Numbered from the stretch's first letter, positions 45,003 to 53,788 are shown. The stretch is 64,000 nucleotides of DNA from Planctomycetota bacterium (GCA_035384565.1 DAOOIT010000017.1:1-64000); one strand, 5' to 3'. Notes: generated by a model from the sequence alone, not told the origin. Translations and numbers: made by a program.

Positions 45003-45185
45003 GCGCGTCTCTTGCCTCCTGTGTGCCTTCTCCGCACGCCGGCCTACCCATAGGCCTGTCCTTGCCCGTCACACGTGGTGGGGAAAGCTCGTGTCGCTTG
45101 CCGATCTGCTCTCTCTTCCGTTCTCAGACCGCTCACCGGGCGGGGTTCGCTCTGGCTCGGAACAGGTTGCGAGTCGCCCGCGCGC

Positions 45186-45455
45186 CTACTTGCGGATCCC
45201 CAGCCGCTTCACCACCAACGTGTACCGGTCCGGACTGACGCGGTGCAGATACCGCAGCAGCCGGGTGCGCCGGCCCACCATCAGCAGCAGGCCGCGTCGC
45301 GAGGTGTGGTCCTTGCGGTGGGACTTCAGGTGTTCGGCCAGATGGTTGATGCGTTCCGTCAGCAGCGCCACTTGCACCTCGGGCGACCCCGTGTCCTGGT
45401 CATGCACCCGATACGTGCCGATGAGTTCGCTCTTCTTCGTTCCGTCCATCGTCAT
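45186..45455 (-). CDS. rpsO: 30S ribosomal protein S15
   Basis: 89 residues from ATG 45455, the canonical S15 length. TGSPEVQVALLTERINHLAEHLKSHRKDHTSRRGLLLMVGRRTRLLRYL is the family signature; S15 binds the central domain of 16S rRNA. The start is chosen because AAGGA lies nine bases upstream; a GTG at 45473 would add six residues without a ribosome site. pnp lies 183 bp downstream on the same strand. Confidence 0.97.
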   Translation of the reverse strand: MTMDGTKKSELIGTYRVHDQDTGSPEVQVALLTERINHLAEHLKSHRKDHTSRRGLLLMVGRRTRLLRYLHRVSPDRYTLVVKRLGIRK

Positions 45456-45628
45456 AGACAGCGTGTCCTTCACCTAGCGCGGGGCTTCCACGCGCGCCCG
45501 CTCGTGCAGTGTTCGTCACATTATAGCGTTTCGGGGGGTGCCGATCAACTGCAAACAGCGTTCTTGAATCCAGCGATCCCTTCTGCTACCATCGGGGGTG
45601 GAGCATCGCGGGCGGAGGACTCACGCCG

Positions 45629-47995
45629 ATGGCACGCTGGATTCTGCTGCTGCTGGGGGCCGTGGGGGCGCTGGCGGCGCCGCGGGCCGGTGCCGCCGCC
45701 GAGGCCCCGCTGGCGCGGGTGGCCTGGCCCATTCCCGCGGCGGCCTGGCGCGTGCCCCTGGGCCGCTGCGAGCGGGGCGTGCCGCTGGGCGGCTTCGGGG
45801 CGGGGAGCTTCATGCTGAACTCCGGCGGCTCGTTCGGCCCCTGGCACTTCCAGCCGGGGGCGCCCGAGTCGGGCCGCCGGCTTGCCGGGGCCGCGTTCCA
45901 CTTCTACGAGAGGCCCGAGGGCGGGGCCGCGCGCGTGGCCACCCTGGCCGCCCAGCCGCCGATGCCGGGATGGGCGCCGCTGCCGCCCGGCTCGGGCTCC
46001 TACGCCGCGCTCTATCCCAAGGGCTGGTTCACGTATTCGGGCTTCGCGGCCGACCTGGCGATGAAGTTCCTCAGCCCCATCCTGCGCGGCAACGCGCGCG
46101 AGACGAGCTATCCCGTGGCCCTCTTCGAGTTCGCCATCGCCAACCCCACGGCGCGCAAACTCGATGTGGCCGTGCTCTTCACCTTTCCCAATGCCGCCGC
46201 GCACACGGCCGAGCTGCGCACCGGCTTCCTGAGCGTCGCCCGCGCCGCCCCCGAGAAGGGCATCGTGGGAGTCGTGCTCGGCGCCCGCCACGACCGCAAC
46301 CCGCCGACCACGCAGGGCACCGAATGGTGCCTCGCCGCGCGGGCCGAGCGGGGCGGCGAGGTCTCCCACGCCGCCTCGTGGAACGCCATGGCCAGCGGGG
46401 GCGACGTGCTGGGCGCCTTCGCCGCCGACGGCCGGCTGCCCAACCAGCCCCTCGACGCCACGGCGAGCGCCGGGGCCGTGGCCTTCCGCGCCACGCTCGA
46501 GCCCAAGGCCTCCATCACCGTGCCGTTCGCCCTGAGCTGGGACTTTCCCCGCGTGGCCCTCGGGCCCACCCAGTGGCAGCGGCGCTACACCGAGTATTTC
46601 AGCCAGGCCGACGGCAACGCCTTCGCCCTGGCGTGCGAGGCCCTGACGCGCCACGCCGAGTGGGAGGCCGGGGTGGACGCCTGGATGCGCCCCGTGCTCG
46701 ACGAGCCGCTCTACCCCGACTGGCTCAAGCAGGCCGCCTTCAACGAGCTCTACTACGAGAGCTTCGGCGGCGCCTTCTGGGAGGCCGGCTGCCTCACCAC
46801 GCCCGAGGAGTTCCGGGGCCTCCACCCTGAGGACAACAAGCACTTCCTCCTCGCCTGCCCCTCCGAGCCGTTCTGCGAGCCGCTGGCGTGGCGCTTCGCC
46901 GCCCAGCGCGCGCGGCTGGCCCTCTGGCCCCAGATCGAGCGCGACGTGCTCCTGGCCTACGCCGACCTGATTGACGCCACCACCGCCTTCGCCTGCGACC
47001 TGGGCACGCCCAGCGGCAACCCTTTCCTGGCCGGCAACGCCTCGCCCGACGCGGCCCGCGAGGCCAAGGACCTGCCCGCCCTGTTCATCCTCCAGGCCTA
47101 CGCCTACTACCGCGCCACGGGCGACCGGGACTTCCTCATCCACGTCTGGTCCGCCTGCAAGAAGTGCTTCGCCGCGCTGCGCGCCGCCGACACCTATGGC
47201 TACGGGTTGCCCGGCCACAATGGCGACGACACGCTCACCTCGCCCTGCCCGCTCCAGGGCGTGTCGCTGCTGGGCGGCGGCCTGTGCGCCGCCGCCCTCG
47301 AGGCCCTGGCGCAGCTCGCCACGGCCTGCGAGGACCGCGACGCCGATGCCATCCGCCGCCTGGCGTCCCTGGCCCGCGCCAACCTCGATCGCCAGCTCTG
47401 GCGCCCGCGGCTCGGCTACTACGCCATCGACACCCACTCGCGCCAGTCCGACGCCATCGCCGCCGGCGCCCTGTCGGGCATTCGCTTCGCCCAGGGGGCG
47501 GGCCTCCCCCCCCTGCTTCCCGCCGAGCGCCTCCAGCCGCACCTGCGGCAGGTCTACCTGCGCTGCGTCAAGCCGCTCCGCGACGCCACCGGCGACGGTG
47601 CGCCCGACGTGGGCGCCCTGAACGTCGTCGGCACCGACCGCTGCCCGCCCGGCATCGGGCGCTGCCTCGAGGTCTCGGTGGCCGACACCTACCGCCTCGC
47701 GGCCACGCTCTACCACGTCGGCCGCCAGCGTGGCGACCAGGAGCTCGTTGCCAATGCCCTTCAGACCGCTTTCGGCGCCTACTACCAGACCTGGGCCGTC
47801 GAGCCCGACAAGCCCTATTGGGCCTTCGAAACGCCCCAGGCCTGGCACGCCACCAACCCCGCCCACGCCCGCGCCACCCAGCACATCGAGCCGCGCGCCG
47901 TGTGGGACCTGCTGCTCGAGATCAAGGACCCCTACGCGCCGCCCCCCGAGGCGCCCGCCACGCCGGCCGCCGCCACGCCGGCCGTCAAGGAGTGA
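45629..47995 (+). CDS. Secreted GH116-family glucosidase-like enzyme (DUF608)
   Basis: 788 residues with a signal peptide (ILLLLGAVGALAAPRAGA). The family start CERGVPLGGFGAGSFMLNSGGSFGPWHF is characteristic of GH116 (non-lysosomal glucosylceramidase GBA2 and bacterial relatives), with the helical catalytic domain from about residue 350 (LYPDWLKQAAFNELYYESFGGAFWEAGCL, DLPALFILQAYAYYRATGDRDFL, YWAFETPQAWH near the end). Substrates in bacteria include beta-glucosides and beta-xylosides. The export signal suggests action on external glycans. Next gene starts 4 bp later. Confidence 0.9.
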   Translation: MARWILLLLGAVGALAAPRAGAAAEAPLARVAWPIPAAAWRVPLGRCERGVPLGGFGAGSFMLNSGGSFGPWHFQPGAPESGRRLAGAAFHFYERPEGGAARVATLAAQPPMPGWAPLPPGSGSYAALYPKGWFTYSGFAADLAMKFLSPILRGNARETSYPVALFEFAIANPTARKLDVAVLFTFPNAAAHTAELRTGFLSVARAAPEKGIVGVVLGARHDRNPPTTQGTEWCLAARAERGGEVSHAASWNAMASGGDVLGAFAADGRLPNQPLDATASAGAVAFRATLEPKASITVPFALSWDFPRVALGPTQWQRRYTEYFSQADGNAFALACEALTRHAEWEAGVDAWMRPVLDEPLYPDWLKQAAFNELYYESFGGAFWEAGCLTTPEEFRGLHPEDNKHFLLACPSEPFCEPLAWRFAAQRARLALWPQIERDVLLAYADLIDATTAFACDLGTPSGNPFLAGNASPDAAREAKDLPALFILQAYAYYRATGDRDFLIHVWSACKKCFAALRAADTYGYGLPGHNGDDTLTSPCPLQGVSLLGGGLCAAALEALAQLATACEDRDADAIRRLASLARANLDRQLWRPRLGYYAIDTHSRQSDAIAAGALSGIRFAQGAGLPPLLPAERLQPHLRQVYLRCVKPLRDATGDGAPDVGALNVVGTDRCPPGIGRCLEVSVADTYRLAATLYHVGRQRGDQELVANALQTAFGAYYQTWAVEPDKPYWAFETPQAWHATNPAHARATQHIEPRAVWDLLLEIKDPYAPPPEAPATPAAATPAVKE

Positions 47996-47998
47996 GCC

Positions 47999-48808
47999 AT
48001 GGGCGCTCCCCTGAGCCGCGCGCGAGCCGCGATCAACGGAATGGGCGCCCTGCTGCGCGACCTGCTGCGCCCCACGAACCTCCTGGCCGTCGTCGTGTTG
48101 CTCACCCTCTCGTACATCGGCATCACCTACCTGATGGCCAGCTACCGCCAGGCGCGGCTGGACCGCGAGCGGCGGGAGCTCGAGGAGGCCGTTGCCGACC
48201 TCCGGCAGCGCAACGACGCCCTGCGCCGCGCCGTGCGCCAGCTCGAGGCCCAGAACGCCGAGCTACGCACCTTCGTGGCGCGCCTGGGCGCCGAATCGCG
48301 CGTGGCGCAGGTGCGCGTGGTGGGCCAGCGCCTCGACTCGCAGAACGTGCCGCTCTGGACCTTCGAGTTCACCGAGAACGACCGCGCGGGCAAGCCGCTG
48401 GCCGCCAAGGTGCTCACCGTGCGCGGCGCCGAGGTGTACTTCGACGCGCTCGTGATCAAGTTCACCGACGATCTCGTCAAGGTGGGGGACCCGCTGCGGG
48501 GGCGGTCGCTGCACTTCTTCCGCCGGGCCTTCGGCTCGGCCCAGGAGCCGCGCGAGGGCCCCATGCTCGCCGCCTCGGGCAGCGTGGTGCCCGACGCCTA
48601 TCGTTCGGGTGCGGCGCCTTCGGCCTTCGAGCAGGCCCTGTGGCTGCGCTTCTGGCATTGGGCCGAGCACCCCGACGAGGCCGAGGCCGAGGGCATCCGC
48701 GTGGCCCAGATCGAGGCCGTGGGCATCCGCCCCGTGCCCGGCGCCACCTACCGCATCACGCTGGAGCACGACGGCGGGCTGAACATCAAACGAGAGCTGC
48801 CGCGATAG
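47999..48808 (+). CDS. Membrane-anchored coiled-coil protein of unknown function
   Basis: 269 residues. One membrane helix (LLAVVVLLTLSYIGITYLM, about residues 27-46) is followed by a coiled coil (RQARLDRERRELEEAVADLRQRNDALRRAVRQLEAQNAELRTFVARL, about 49-97) and a beta-rich C-terminal domain (VPLWTFEFTENDRAGKPLAAKVLTVRGAEVYFDALVIKF) that I do not recognise. The layout resembles MreC-like or septum proteins in general shape only. Begins 4 bp after the GH116 gene, so co-translated; the partner role is unclear. Confidence 0.75.
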   Translation: MGAPLSRARAAINGMGALLRDLLRPTNLLAVVVLLTLSYIGITYLMASYRQARLDRERRELEEAVADLRQRNDALRRAVRQLEAQNAELRTFVARLGAESRVAQVRVVGQRLDSQNVPLWTFEFTENDRAGKPLAAKVLTVRGAEVYFDALVIKFTDDLVKVGDPLRGRSLHFFRRAFGSAQEPREGPMLAASGSVVPDAYRSGAAPSAFEQALWLRFWHWAEHPDEAEAEGIRVAQIEAVGIRPVPGATYRITLEHDGGLNIKRELPR

Positions 48809-48815
48809 CGGAGAC

Positions 48816-48843
48816 CAGTCGGCAGGCAGCGGTCAGCAGCAAG
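48816..48843. repeat. Heptamer array
   Basis: Four in-phase degenerate 7-mers (CAGTCGG, CAGGCAG, CGGTCAG, CAGCAAG) between the coiled-coil gene and the four-helix-bundle gene. Confidence 0.5.
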
Positions 48844-48879
48844 ATCAAGAATGCATCCCTGACGGTAGGAGATGACCCG

Positions 48880-49266
48880 ATGCCTGAGCGAGGGAGCGCG
48901 GCGGGCTTCAGGGGTCTCAAGGTCTATCAGCGGGCATACCAACTGGCCATGGAGATCTTCCGAATCACCAAGAGGTTCCCGCCTGCGGAACGGTACTCGC
49001 TCACGGACCAGATTCGCCGAACGTCGCGAAGCGTGGCGGCCAACATCGCGGAAGGCTATCGCAAGCGCAGGTACGTGAACGTCTTCGTGCTCAAGCTGAC
49101 CGACTCGGATGGCGAGGCTGCCGAGACGCAAGTGTGGCTGGACTTCTTGCGCGATTGTGGCTACATCAGCGCGGAGCAGCGCAATGAACTGGTGACCGGC
49201 TACGAAGAGGTGGGCCGAATGCTGGGCGGCATGATCGAACGCCCGGAGCGCTTCTGCCCCCCGTAA
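48880..49266 (+). CDS. Four-helix-bundle protein (S23/IVP family)
   Basis: 128 residues. FRGLKVYQRAYQLAMEIFRITKRFPPAERYSLTDQIRRTSRSVAANIAEGYRKR is the unmistakable start of the family named after proteins encoded in 23S rRNA intervening sequences. They are often found near repeats or variable loci; their function is unknown. Here it is free-standing, not in an rRNA gene. GGAG precedes the ATG. Convergent with the TPR gene, 14 bp away. Confidence 0.92.
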   Translation: MPERGSAAGFRGLKVYQRAYQLAMEIFRITKRFPPAERYSLTDQIRRTSRSVAANIAEGYRKRRYVNVFVLKLTDSDGEAAETQVWLDFLRDCGYISAEQRNELVTGYEEVGRMLGGMIERPERFCPP

Positions 49267-49280
49267 CAGTGGTCCTTCTC

Positions 49281-50093
49281 TTACTGCCGACTGCCGGTCG
49301 CCTTCGCGAGTCGCTGCCAGGAGAACATCTGCGCCGCCCACTTGCGGAACCGGCCCCAGGCGGTCATTTCGTCGAGCGCCTCGAGTGCCGGCGCATAGCC
49401 CGGGCGGCGGGCCAGGGCCTGGCGGTAGGCGTCGCGCGCGGCGGCAAGGTGGCCCAGGGCGCGATGGCAGTCGCCCGTGAGCTTCCACACGAAGGGGTTG
49501 GCCGGCACGGCCTGGGCGGCGAGCGCGAGCCGCTCGAGCGCGCGCCCGTGGCGGCCCCATCGCATGAGGCAAAGGGCCGCGCGAAAGTCGGCCCGCCAGT
49601 GGCTCGGGTCGGCCTGGCGAGCCTTCTCGAAGCACGCCTCGGCGCTCTCGATCGTGCCCCAGACGCTGGTGGCCAGCACCACCTCGGCGCGCGCGAGCCA
49701 GGTGAACAGGCCGGCGCCCTGGTGCTTCACGGCGATGTCGGAGTGGTGGTAGGCCGCCTCGAAGTGGCCCTGATGTGCCAGCACGAGGGCCTTGGCGGCG
49801 TAGAAGAGCGGCACCTTGCCGTACGAGGCCAGGGCCTCGGTCGCCACGGCGTCGGCGCGGGGCAGGTCGCCGGCGCGCAGGCAGGCGTCCGCCTCGGCCG
49901 CCCAGGCCTCGAAGAGCGAGGGGTCGTGGCGCCGCGCCGCGCGGAAGTCGCGGGCCGCCGCCTCGAACTCGCCCTCGTAGAACCGCCGCTCGCCCGAGCG
50001 CATCAGCCCGTCGGCAGGATGCGGGCTCGGGATCTCCTCGGTTGCCGTATCCTCTCTCGCGGGATCGGGTGGGAACTCAAGCCACGATGACAT
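49281..50093 (-). CDS. TPR-repeat protein
   Basis: 270 residues from ATG 50093. About six TPR units run from residue 35 on (GERRFYEGEFEAAARDFRAARRHDPSLFEAWAAEADACLRAGDLPRADAV; HQGHFEAAYHHSDIAVKHQGAG; LGHLAAARDAYRQALARRPGYAPALEAL). No signal peptide, so a cytoplasmic scaffold is likely. It follows the ahbD-DUF362-amrS operon by 77 bp on the same strand and may be co-transcribed. Its stop abuts a heptamer pair. Confidence 0.85.
   Translation of the reverse strand: MSSWLEFPPDPAREDTATEEIPSPHPADGLMRSGERRFYEGEFEAAARDFRAARRHDPSLFEAWAAEADACLRAGDLPRADAVATEALASYGKVPLFYAAKALVLAHQGHFEAAYHHSDIAVKHQGAGLFTWLARAEVVLATSVWGTIESAEACFEKARQADPSHWRADFRAALCLMRWGRHGRALERLALAAQAVPANPFVWKLTGDCHRALGHLAAARDAYRQALARRPGYAPALEALDEMTAWGRFRKWAAQMFSWQRLAKATGSRQ
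49283..49296. repeat. Heptamer pair at the TPR gene stop
   Basis: Two perfect ACTGCCG heptamers, starting at the last base of the TPR stop codon (TAA on the minus strand, 49281-49283). Confidence 0.45.
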
Positions 50094-50147
50094 GATCTGG
50101 TCGCGCCTGCCTACAGCCGATGGGTCTCCAGCTCCCTGCCCTCCGCG

Positions 50148-50175
50148 CTGCCGACTGGTAGCTGCCGACTTCAGC
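50148..50175. repeat. Heptamer array at the amrS stop
   Basis: CTGCCGA, CTGGTAG, CTGCCGA, CTTCAGC in phase. The amrS stop codon (50171-50173) lies in the last unit. Confidence 0.5.
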
Positions 50176-51421
50176 CTTTCTCCGTCTTCCCCGCCACGCC
50201 CGCCCACACGCCCGCGATCGGGGTGCCGCAGCCCGGGCACTTGCCGTCCTTGAGCTCTACCGCGCCGATGCTGTAGCGCACGCGGCGGATGAGATAGCGG
50301 TCGCACTTGGGGCAGCGGGTGCTCTCGCCAGGATGGCCGCCGGGACGCGAGACGTTGCCGACGTAGACGTAGCGCAGGCCCTCCTTGCGGCTGACCTCCC
50401 AGAGGCGCTCAACGGTCTCGGGCGGGGTGCGCTCGAGGTCGCGCAGCTTGTAGGTGGGGAAGAAGGCGCTGTAGTGCAGCGGCACGTCGGGGCCCAGCTC
50501 GCCGCAGATCCATTTCGCCATCTCGCGCACTTCCTTCGGGTCATCGTTGTGCGTGGGGATGACGAGGTAGACGATCTCGAACCACATCTTCTTCTTCGCC
50601 AGGAGCTTGAGCGTGTCGAGCACGGGCTGGAGCTTGCCGTGGACGAGCTTCTTGTAGAACCTTTCGGTGTAGGCCTTGAGGTCAATCTTCACGGCGCTCA
50701 GCACGTCGCAGAGCTTCTCCATCGGCTCGGGCGTGATGTAGCCGTTGGAGATCATCACGCTCTCGATGCCCTTGGCGCGGGCCGCCTTGGCCGTATCGAA
50801 CATGTACTCGTAGTAGACGACCGGCTCGGTGTAGGTGAAGGCGATGGTGCGGGCGCGCAGCGGGCCGTCGGTGAAGTAGCTGCGGCGCGGCAGCGCGGCG
50901 TCGGCCACGAGCGCGTCGGGCGGGAGGTTGAGGTTGCGCGTCTGCTCGGGCCGCACCTGCGAGATCTCCCAGTTCTGGCAGAACAGACACTCGACGTTGC
51001 AGCCGGCCGTGGCGATCGAGTAGGCCCAGGTGCCGGGCAGGAAGTGAAAGAGCGGCTTCTTCTCGATGGGGTCCACGTTGCGGGCGCAGGGGTTGCCGTA
51101 GACGAGCGTGTGGTAGACGCCGCCGCGGTTCTCGCGGACGCCGCAGTAGCCGCGCTCCTGGTCGCCCACTTCGCAGAGGTTGGGGCACAGGGTGCAGCGG
51201 ACGCGCCCCTCGGGCAGCTTCTCGTAGAAGCGGGCCTCGGGCGCCTGCCAGATGCCGCCGAGCGTGGCGAGCCCAGGCTCGTCTTGGCCCGAGGCCGGGC
51301 GCAGCAGCGCAGTGGCGCCGGCCCCAGCGGCCAGCGCGCAGCCGCCCAGGGCGCAGTGCCGCACGAACTCGCGGCGGGACAGATTGCGGACCGGTGATTG
51401 CGGGTTGCGGATTGCGGGCAT
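50171..51421 (-). CDS. amrS: AmmeMemoRadiSam-system radical SAM enzyme with Tat signal
   Basis: 416 residues. Residues 15-40 form a twin-arginine signal (SRREFVRHCALGGCALAAGAG), so the enzyme is probably exported folded with its cluster. CTLCPNLCEVGDQERGYCGVREN near residue 75 and the radical SAM cluster CNVECLFCQNWEISQ near 140 match AmrS; a C-terminal zinc ribbon (CPKCDRYLIRRV, CPGCGTP) follows. The partner proteins AmmeMemo (AMMECR1/MEMO1) are absent from this window. Last of three co-directional genes with 33-bp gaps. The reaction of AmrS is not established. Confidence 0.93.
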   Translation of the reverse strand: MPAIRNPQSPVRNLSRREFVRHCALGGCALAAGAGATALLRPASGQDEPGLATLGGIWQAPEARFYEKLPEGRVRCTLCPNLCEVGDQERGYCGVRENRGGVYHTLVYGNPCARNVDPIEKKPLFHFLPGTWAYSIATAGCNVECLFCQNWEISQVRPEQTRNLNLPPDALVADAALPRRSYFTDGPLRARTIAFTYTEPVVYYEYMFDTAKAARAKGIESVMISNGYITPEPMEKLCDVLSAVKIDLKAYTERFYKKLVHGKLQPVLDTLKLLAKKKMWFEIVYLVIPTHNDDPKEVREMAKWICGELGPDVPLHYSAFFPTYKLRDLERTPPETVERLWEVSRKEGLRYVYVGNVSRPGGHPGESTRCPKCDRYLIRRVRYSIGAVELKDGKCPGCGTPIAGVWAGVAGKTEKG

Positions 51422-51461
51422 TTCGGTCCCTTCTCACGCGTCACACGTCACGCGTCAGACG
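51383..51461. repeat. Two heptamer arrays at the DUF362-amrS junction
   Basis: 51383-51417: ATTGCGG, ACCGGTG, ATTGCGG, GTTGCGG, ATTGCGG, which encodes AmrS residues about 3-13 on the minus strand. 51434-51461: TCACGCG, TCACACG, TCACGCG, TCAGACG, which contains the DUF362 stop (51455-51457). The phase is kept inside each array. Confidence 0.7.
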
Positions 51462-52459
51462 GCCGCCCTCACTAGCTCGATGCGGTTCGGATCATTCGTC
51501 CCCAGCTTGGCCTCGGCGGCGAGGGCGATGTGCTTGGGCTCGCGCTTGGAGCCGAGGAGGGTTTCGAGGTTGTTGGCCTTGCGGAGTTCTTCGATCTTCT
51601 GCCAGGCCACCTGGTCGAGGGCCACGGGGTCGCGGCTGGCATAGAGGGTGCCCAGGCGCTCGATCCACTTGGGCGGCGGCGTGGGGCCGCCGTGGTAGCA
51701 GCCGAAGGTGGCGTCGCAGAGGTGCAGCACGGTCTTGCGGCGGATGTCGTCGTGGCGATTCACGTCGGCGATGGCCTGGTGGAGGTTGGCGAAGTGGTAC
51801 TTGTTGGGGTTGTGGATGGCGCCGAAGAAGCTCTTGAGGCAGACGGTCACGCCGGCCAGGTCGTGGTCCTTGAGGACGGGGACGTTGATGATGACGGAGC
51901 AGGTGTCGGTGACGAGCTTGGAGAAGAACGAGCCGATCTCGCCGACCTCGATGAGGGGCGGGGCGAAGCCGAGCACGCGGTCGTCGTTGCCCACGAGGCG
52001 GAAGTCGTCGCCGCCTTCCGCGGGGTAGCCGGCGCGCGTGAGGTCGCTGAGCTTGCGGTCCCACACGAGGATGCGCTGCGGGCGCACCTCGGCGGCCTGG
52101 AGGCCGCGGGCGATGGCGCGGACGATTTCGATGCGGGTAGAGAGGCGCTCGCCGGCGAGGCAACTGGCCTTGATGCCCACCGTGTCGTTAGGCTTCACGA
52201 AGTGCCGCCAGGCGGCCGCGGCGCTCTTCTCGCCCGTGAGCGAGCACACCGCGGCGTCCACCAGGTCCTGCGCCGCGTCCTGCTTGAGCGCATTGCCATC
52301 GCCGAATACCTTGCTGCTCGTGGCGGCGACGACGCGGCTCTTGTCATCCGCCGCGAGGCCCCAGGCGGGCAGTGCGGCGCCGACGGCGAGGCTGGTCTTG
52401 AGAAAGGCGCGGCGGCCTAGAGTGGGGAGTGGGGAGTGCGGAGTGCGGAATTCAGGCAT
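51455..52459 (-). CDS. Tat-exported DUF362-domain protein
   Basis: 334 residues. N-terminal Tat signal GRRAFLKTSLAVGAALPAWGLA (residues 15-36). The DUF362 pattern is present: NDTVGIKASCLAGERLSTRIEIVRAIARGLQAAEVRPQRILVWDR near residues 90-135, NVPVLKDHDLAGVTVCLKSFFGAIHNPNKYH near 190-220. DUF362 proteins often accompany iron-sulfur or redox enzymes; function unknown, no 4Fe-4S ferredoxin tail here. Between ahbD and amrS, so likely part of one envelope redox operon. Confidence 0.88.
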   Translation of the reverse strand: MPEFRTPHSPLPTLGRRAFLKTSLAVGAALPAWGLAADDKSRVVAATSSKVFGDGNALKQDAAQDLVDAAVCSLTGEKSAAAAWRHFVKPNDTVGIKASCLAGERLSTRIEIVRAIARGLQAAEVRPQRILVWDRKLSDLTRAGYPAEGGDDFRLVGNDDRVLGFAPPLIEVGEIGSFFSKLVTDTCSVIINVPVLKDHDLAGVTVCLKSFFGAIHNPNKYHFANLHQAIADVNRHDDIRRKTVLHLCDATFGCYHGGPTPPPKWIERLGTLYASRDPVALDQVAWQKIEELRKANNLETLLGSKREPKHIALAAEAKLGTNDPNRIELVRAAV

Positions 52460-52499
52460 CTCTTGGGCTTCTCACGCGGGACACGGCACGCATCACGTC
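52421..52499. repeat. Two heptamer arrays at the ahbD-DUF362 junction
   Basis: 52421-52448: AGTGGGG, AGTGGGG, AGTGCGG, AGTGCGG, encoding DUF362 residues about 5-13. 52472-52499: TCACGCG, GGACACG, GCACGCA, TCACGTC, with the ahbD stop at 52493-52495. Same layout as the next junction. Confidence 0.7.
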
Positions 52500-53668
52500 T
52501 TGCGGATCTCCTCGTCGGTGAGGAAGCAGGCGGGGTCGTCGGCCCAGGGGTCGCCGTGGACGACTTCGGCGCGGATGCGGCAGCCGCCGCAGAGGCCGTT
52601 GTACTGGCAGCAACGGCACCGGGGACCTTTGAGGTGCTGCGTCTTGCGCCGCAGCATGGCGAGGAGTTCGTTCTTCTCGTCGGTCCAGATGGCGGAGAAG
52701 GGCCGCTCGCGGACGTTGCCGAGGGTGACGTGGCTCCAGAACTGGCAGGGGTGCACGTTGCCGCTGGCGTCCACGTTGGCCATCTTGGTGCCGGCGGAGC
52801 AGCCGCCGTGGCGGGCGAGGAGTTCGCGCACCTCGGGCAGGCGCGCGGGGGCCTCGGCGGCGAGGCGCTGCTCGATCAGGATGCCGTCGGCGTGGTTATC
52901 GGTGGTGAGCACCTCGGTTTCGATGCCGCGGCGGTGCCAGTCCTTCGTGCGGTCGAGCAGGTGCTCGATCACGCGGCGGGTCTGGGCGGGGTCGAGGTCG
53001 TCGGCGACCATTTCGCGGCCGCGGCCGGCGTAAACCAGGTGGTAGAGGCAGAAGCGCGGCACGCCGCGCTGTTCGACGAGGTCGAGCACGGCGTCGAGGT
53101 CGGCCACGTTGCGGCGGTTGAGGGTGAAGCGGATGCCGGCTTTCACGCCCGCGGCGAGGCAGTTCTGGATGCCGGTCAGCGCGGCCTCGAGCGCGCCCTT
53201 CTTGCGCCGCAGCTCGTCGTGGGTAGCCGCCGTGCCATCAATGGATACGCCGACGTAGGAGAAGCCGACGTCGGCGATCTGGCGCGCCACTTCGGGCGTC
53301 ACGAGGGTGCCGTTGGACGAGAGCACGGCTCGCAGGCCCTGCGCGATGGCGAAGCGGCCGAGTTCGAACACGTCGGGCCGCTGGAGCGGCTCGCCGCCGG
53401 AGAACAGCAGCACCGGGCAGCGCATCGCCGCGATGTCGGTGATGAAGGCCCGGGCCTCCTCGGTCGTCAGCTCGTCGCGGGCCGCGCGGTCGCTGGCATC
53501 AAGGTAGCAGTGGGCGCAGGCCAGGTTGCAGCGCCGCGTGGTGTTCCAGACGACGAGCGGGCGGTTCTCGGTGGTGAACTGGAGCAGGTGCGCCTTCTGC
53601 CCGGCGTCGTGGCGCATCAGGTCGGCGATGGTGGCGGTGCCGCACAACAGCTTGGTACAACCGATCAC
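52493..53668 (-). CDS. ahbD: AhbD/NirJ-family radical SAM-SPASM heme-pathway protein
   Basis: 391 residues from GTG 53668 behind GGAG, giving the family start MIGCTKLLCGTATIADLMRHD. Radical SAM cluster RRCNLACAHCYLDA near residue 50, then HLLQFTTENRPLVVWN just before it, as in AhbD. The C-terminal cysteines CSAGTKMANVDASGNVHPCQFW and CRCCQYNGLCGGCRIRAE form the auxiliary SPASM-like cluster site. AhbD converts Fe-coproporphyrin III to heme in archaea and sulfate reducers. NirJ (heme d1) is an alternative. The longer frame to 53737 overlaps the promoter. First gene of the operon. Confidence 0.87.
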   Translation of the reverse strand: MIGCTKLLCGTATIADLMRHDAGQKAHLLQFTTENRPLVVWNTTRRCNLACAHCYLDASDRAARDELTTEEARAFITDIAAMRCPVLLFSGGEPLQRPDVFELGRFAIAQGLRAVLSSNGTLVTPEVARQIADVGFSYVGVSIDGTAATHDELRRKKGALEAALTGIQNCLAAGVKAGIRFTLNRRNVADLDAVLDLVEQRGVPRFCLYHLVYAGRGREMVADDLDPAQTRRVIEHLLDRTKDWHRRGIETEVLTTDNHADGILIEQRLAAEAPARLPEVRELLARHGGCSAGTKMANVDASGNVHPCQFWSHVTLGNVRERPFSAIWTDEKNELLAMLRRKTQHLKGPRCRCCQYNGLCGGCRIRAEVVHGDPWADDPACFLTDEEIRKT

Positions 53669-53708
53669 GTGGTTCTCCGGCGTGGTAACCCGTCGGCCCT
53701 CATCATGC

Positions 53709-53737
53709 ATTATAGCCGTGGGCGCGCGGGGGATCAA
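53709..53737 (-). promoter_or_regulatory. Promoter of the ahbD operon
   Basis: On the minus strand TTGATC (53737-53732), 17 bp, TATAAT (53714-53709). Start of transcription near 53702, 34 bp before GTG 53668. Confidence 0.75.
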
Positions 53738-53788
53738 GGCGCAAGCCCGCCTGAAACGGGCAGTTAGGGCGAATCGGGCCGCGGCCGG

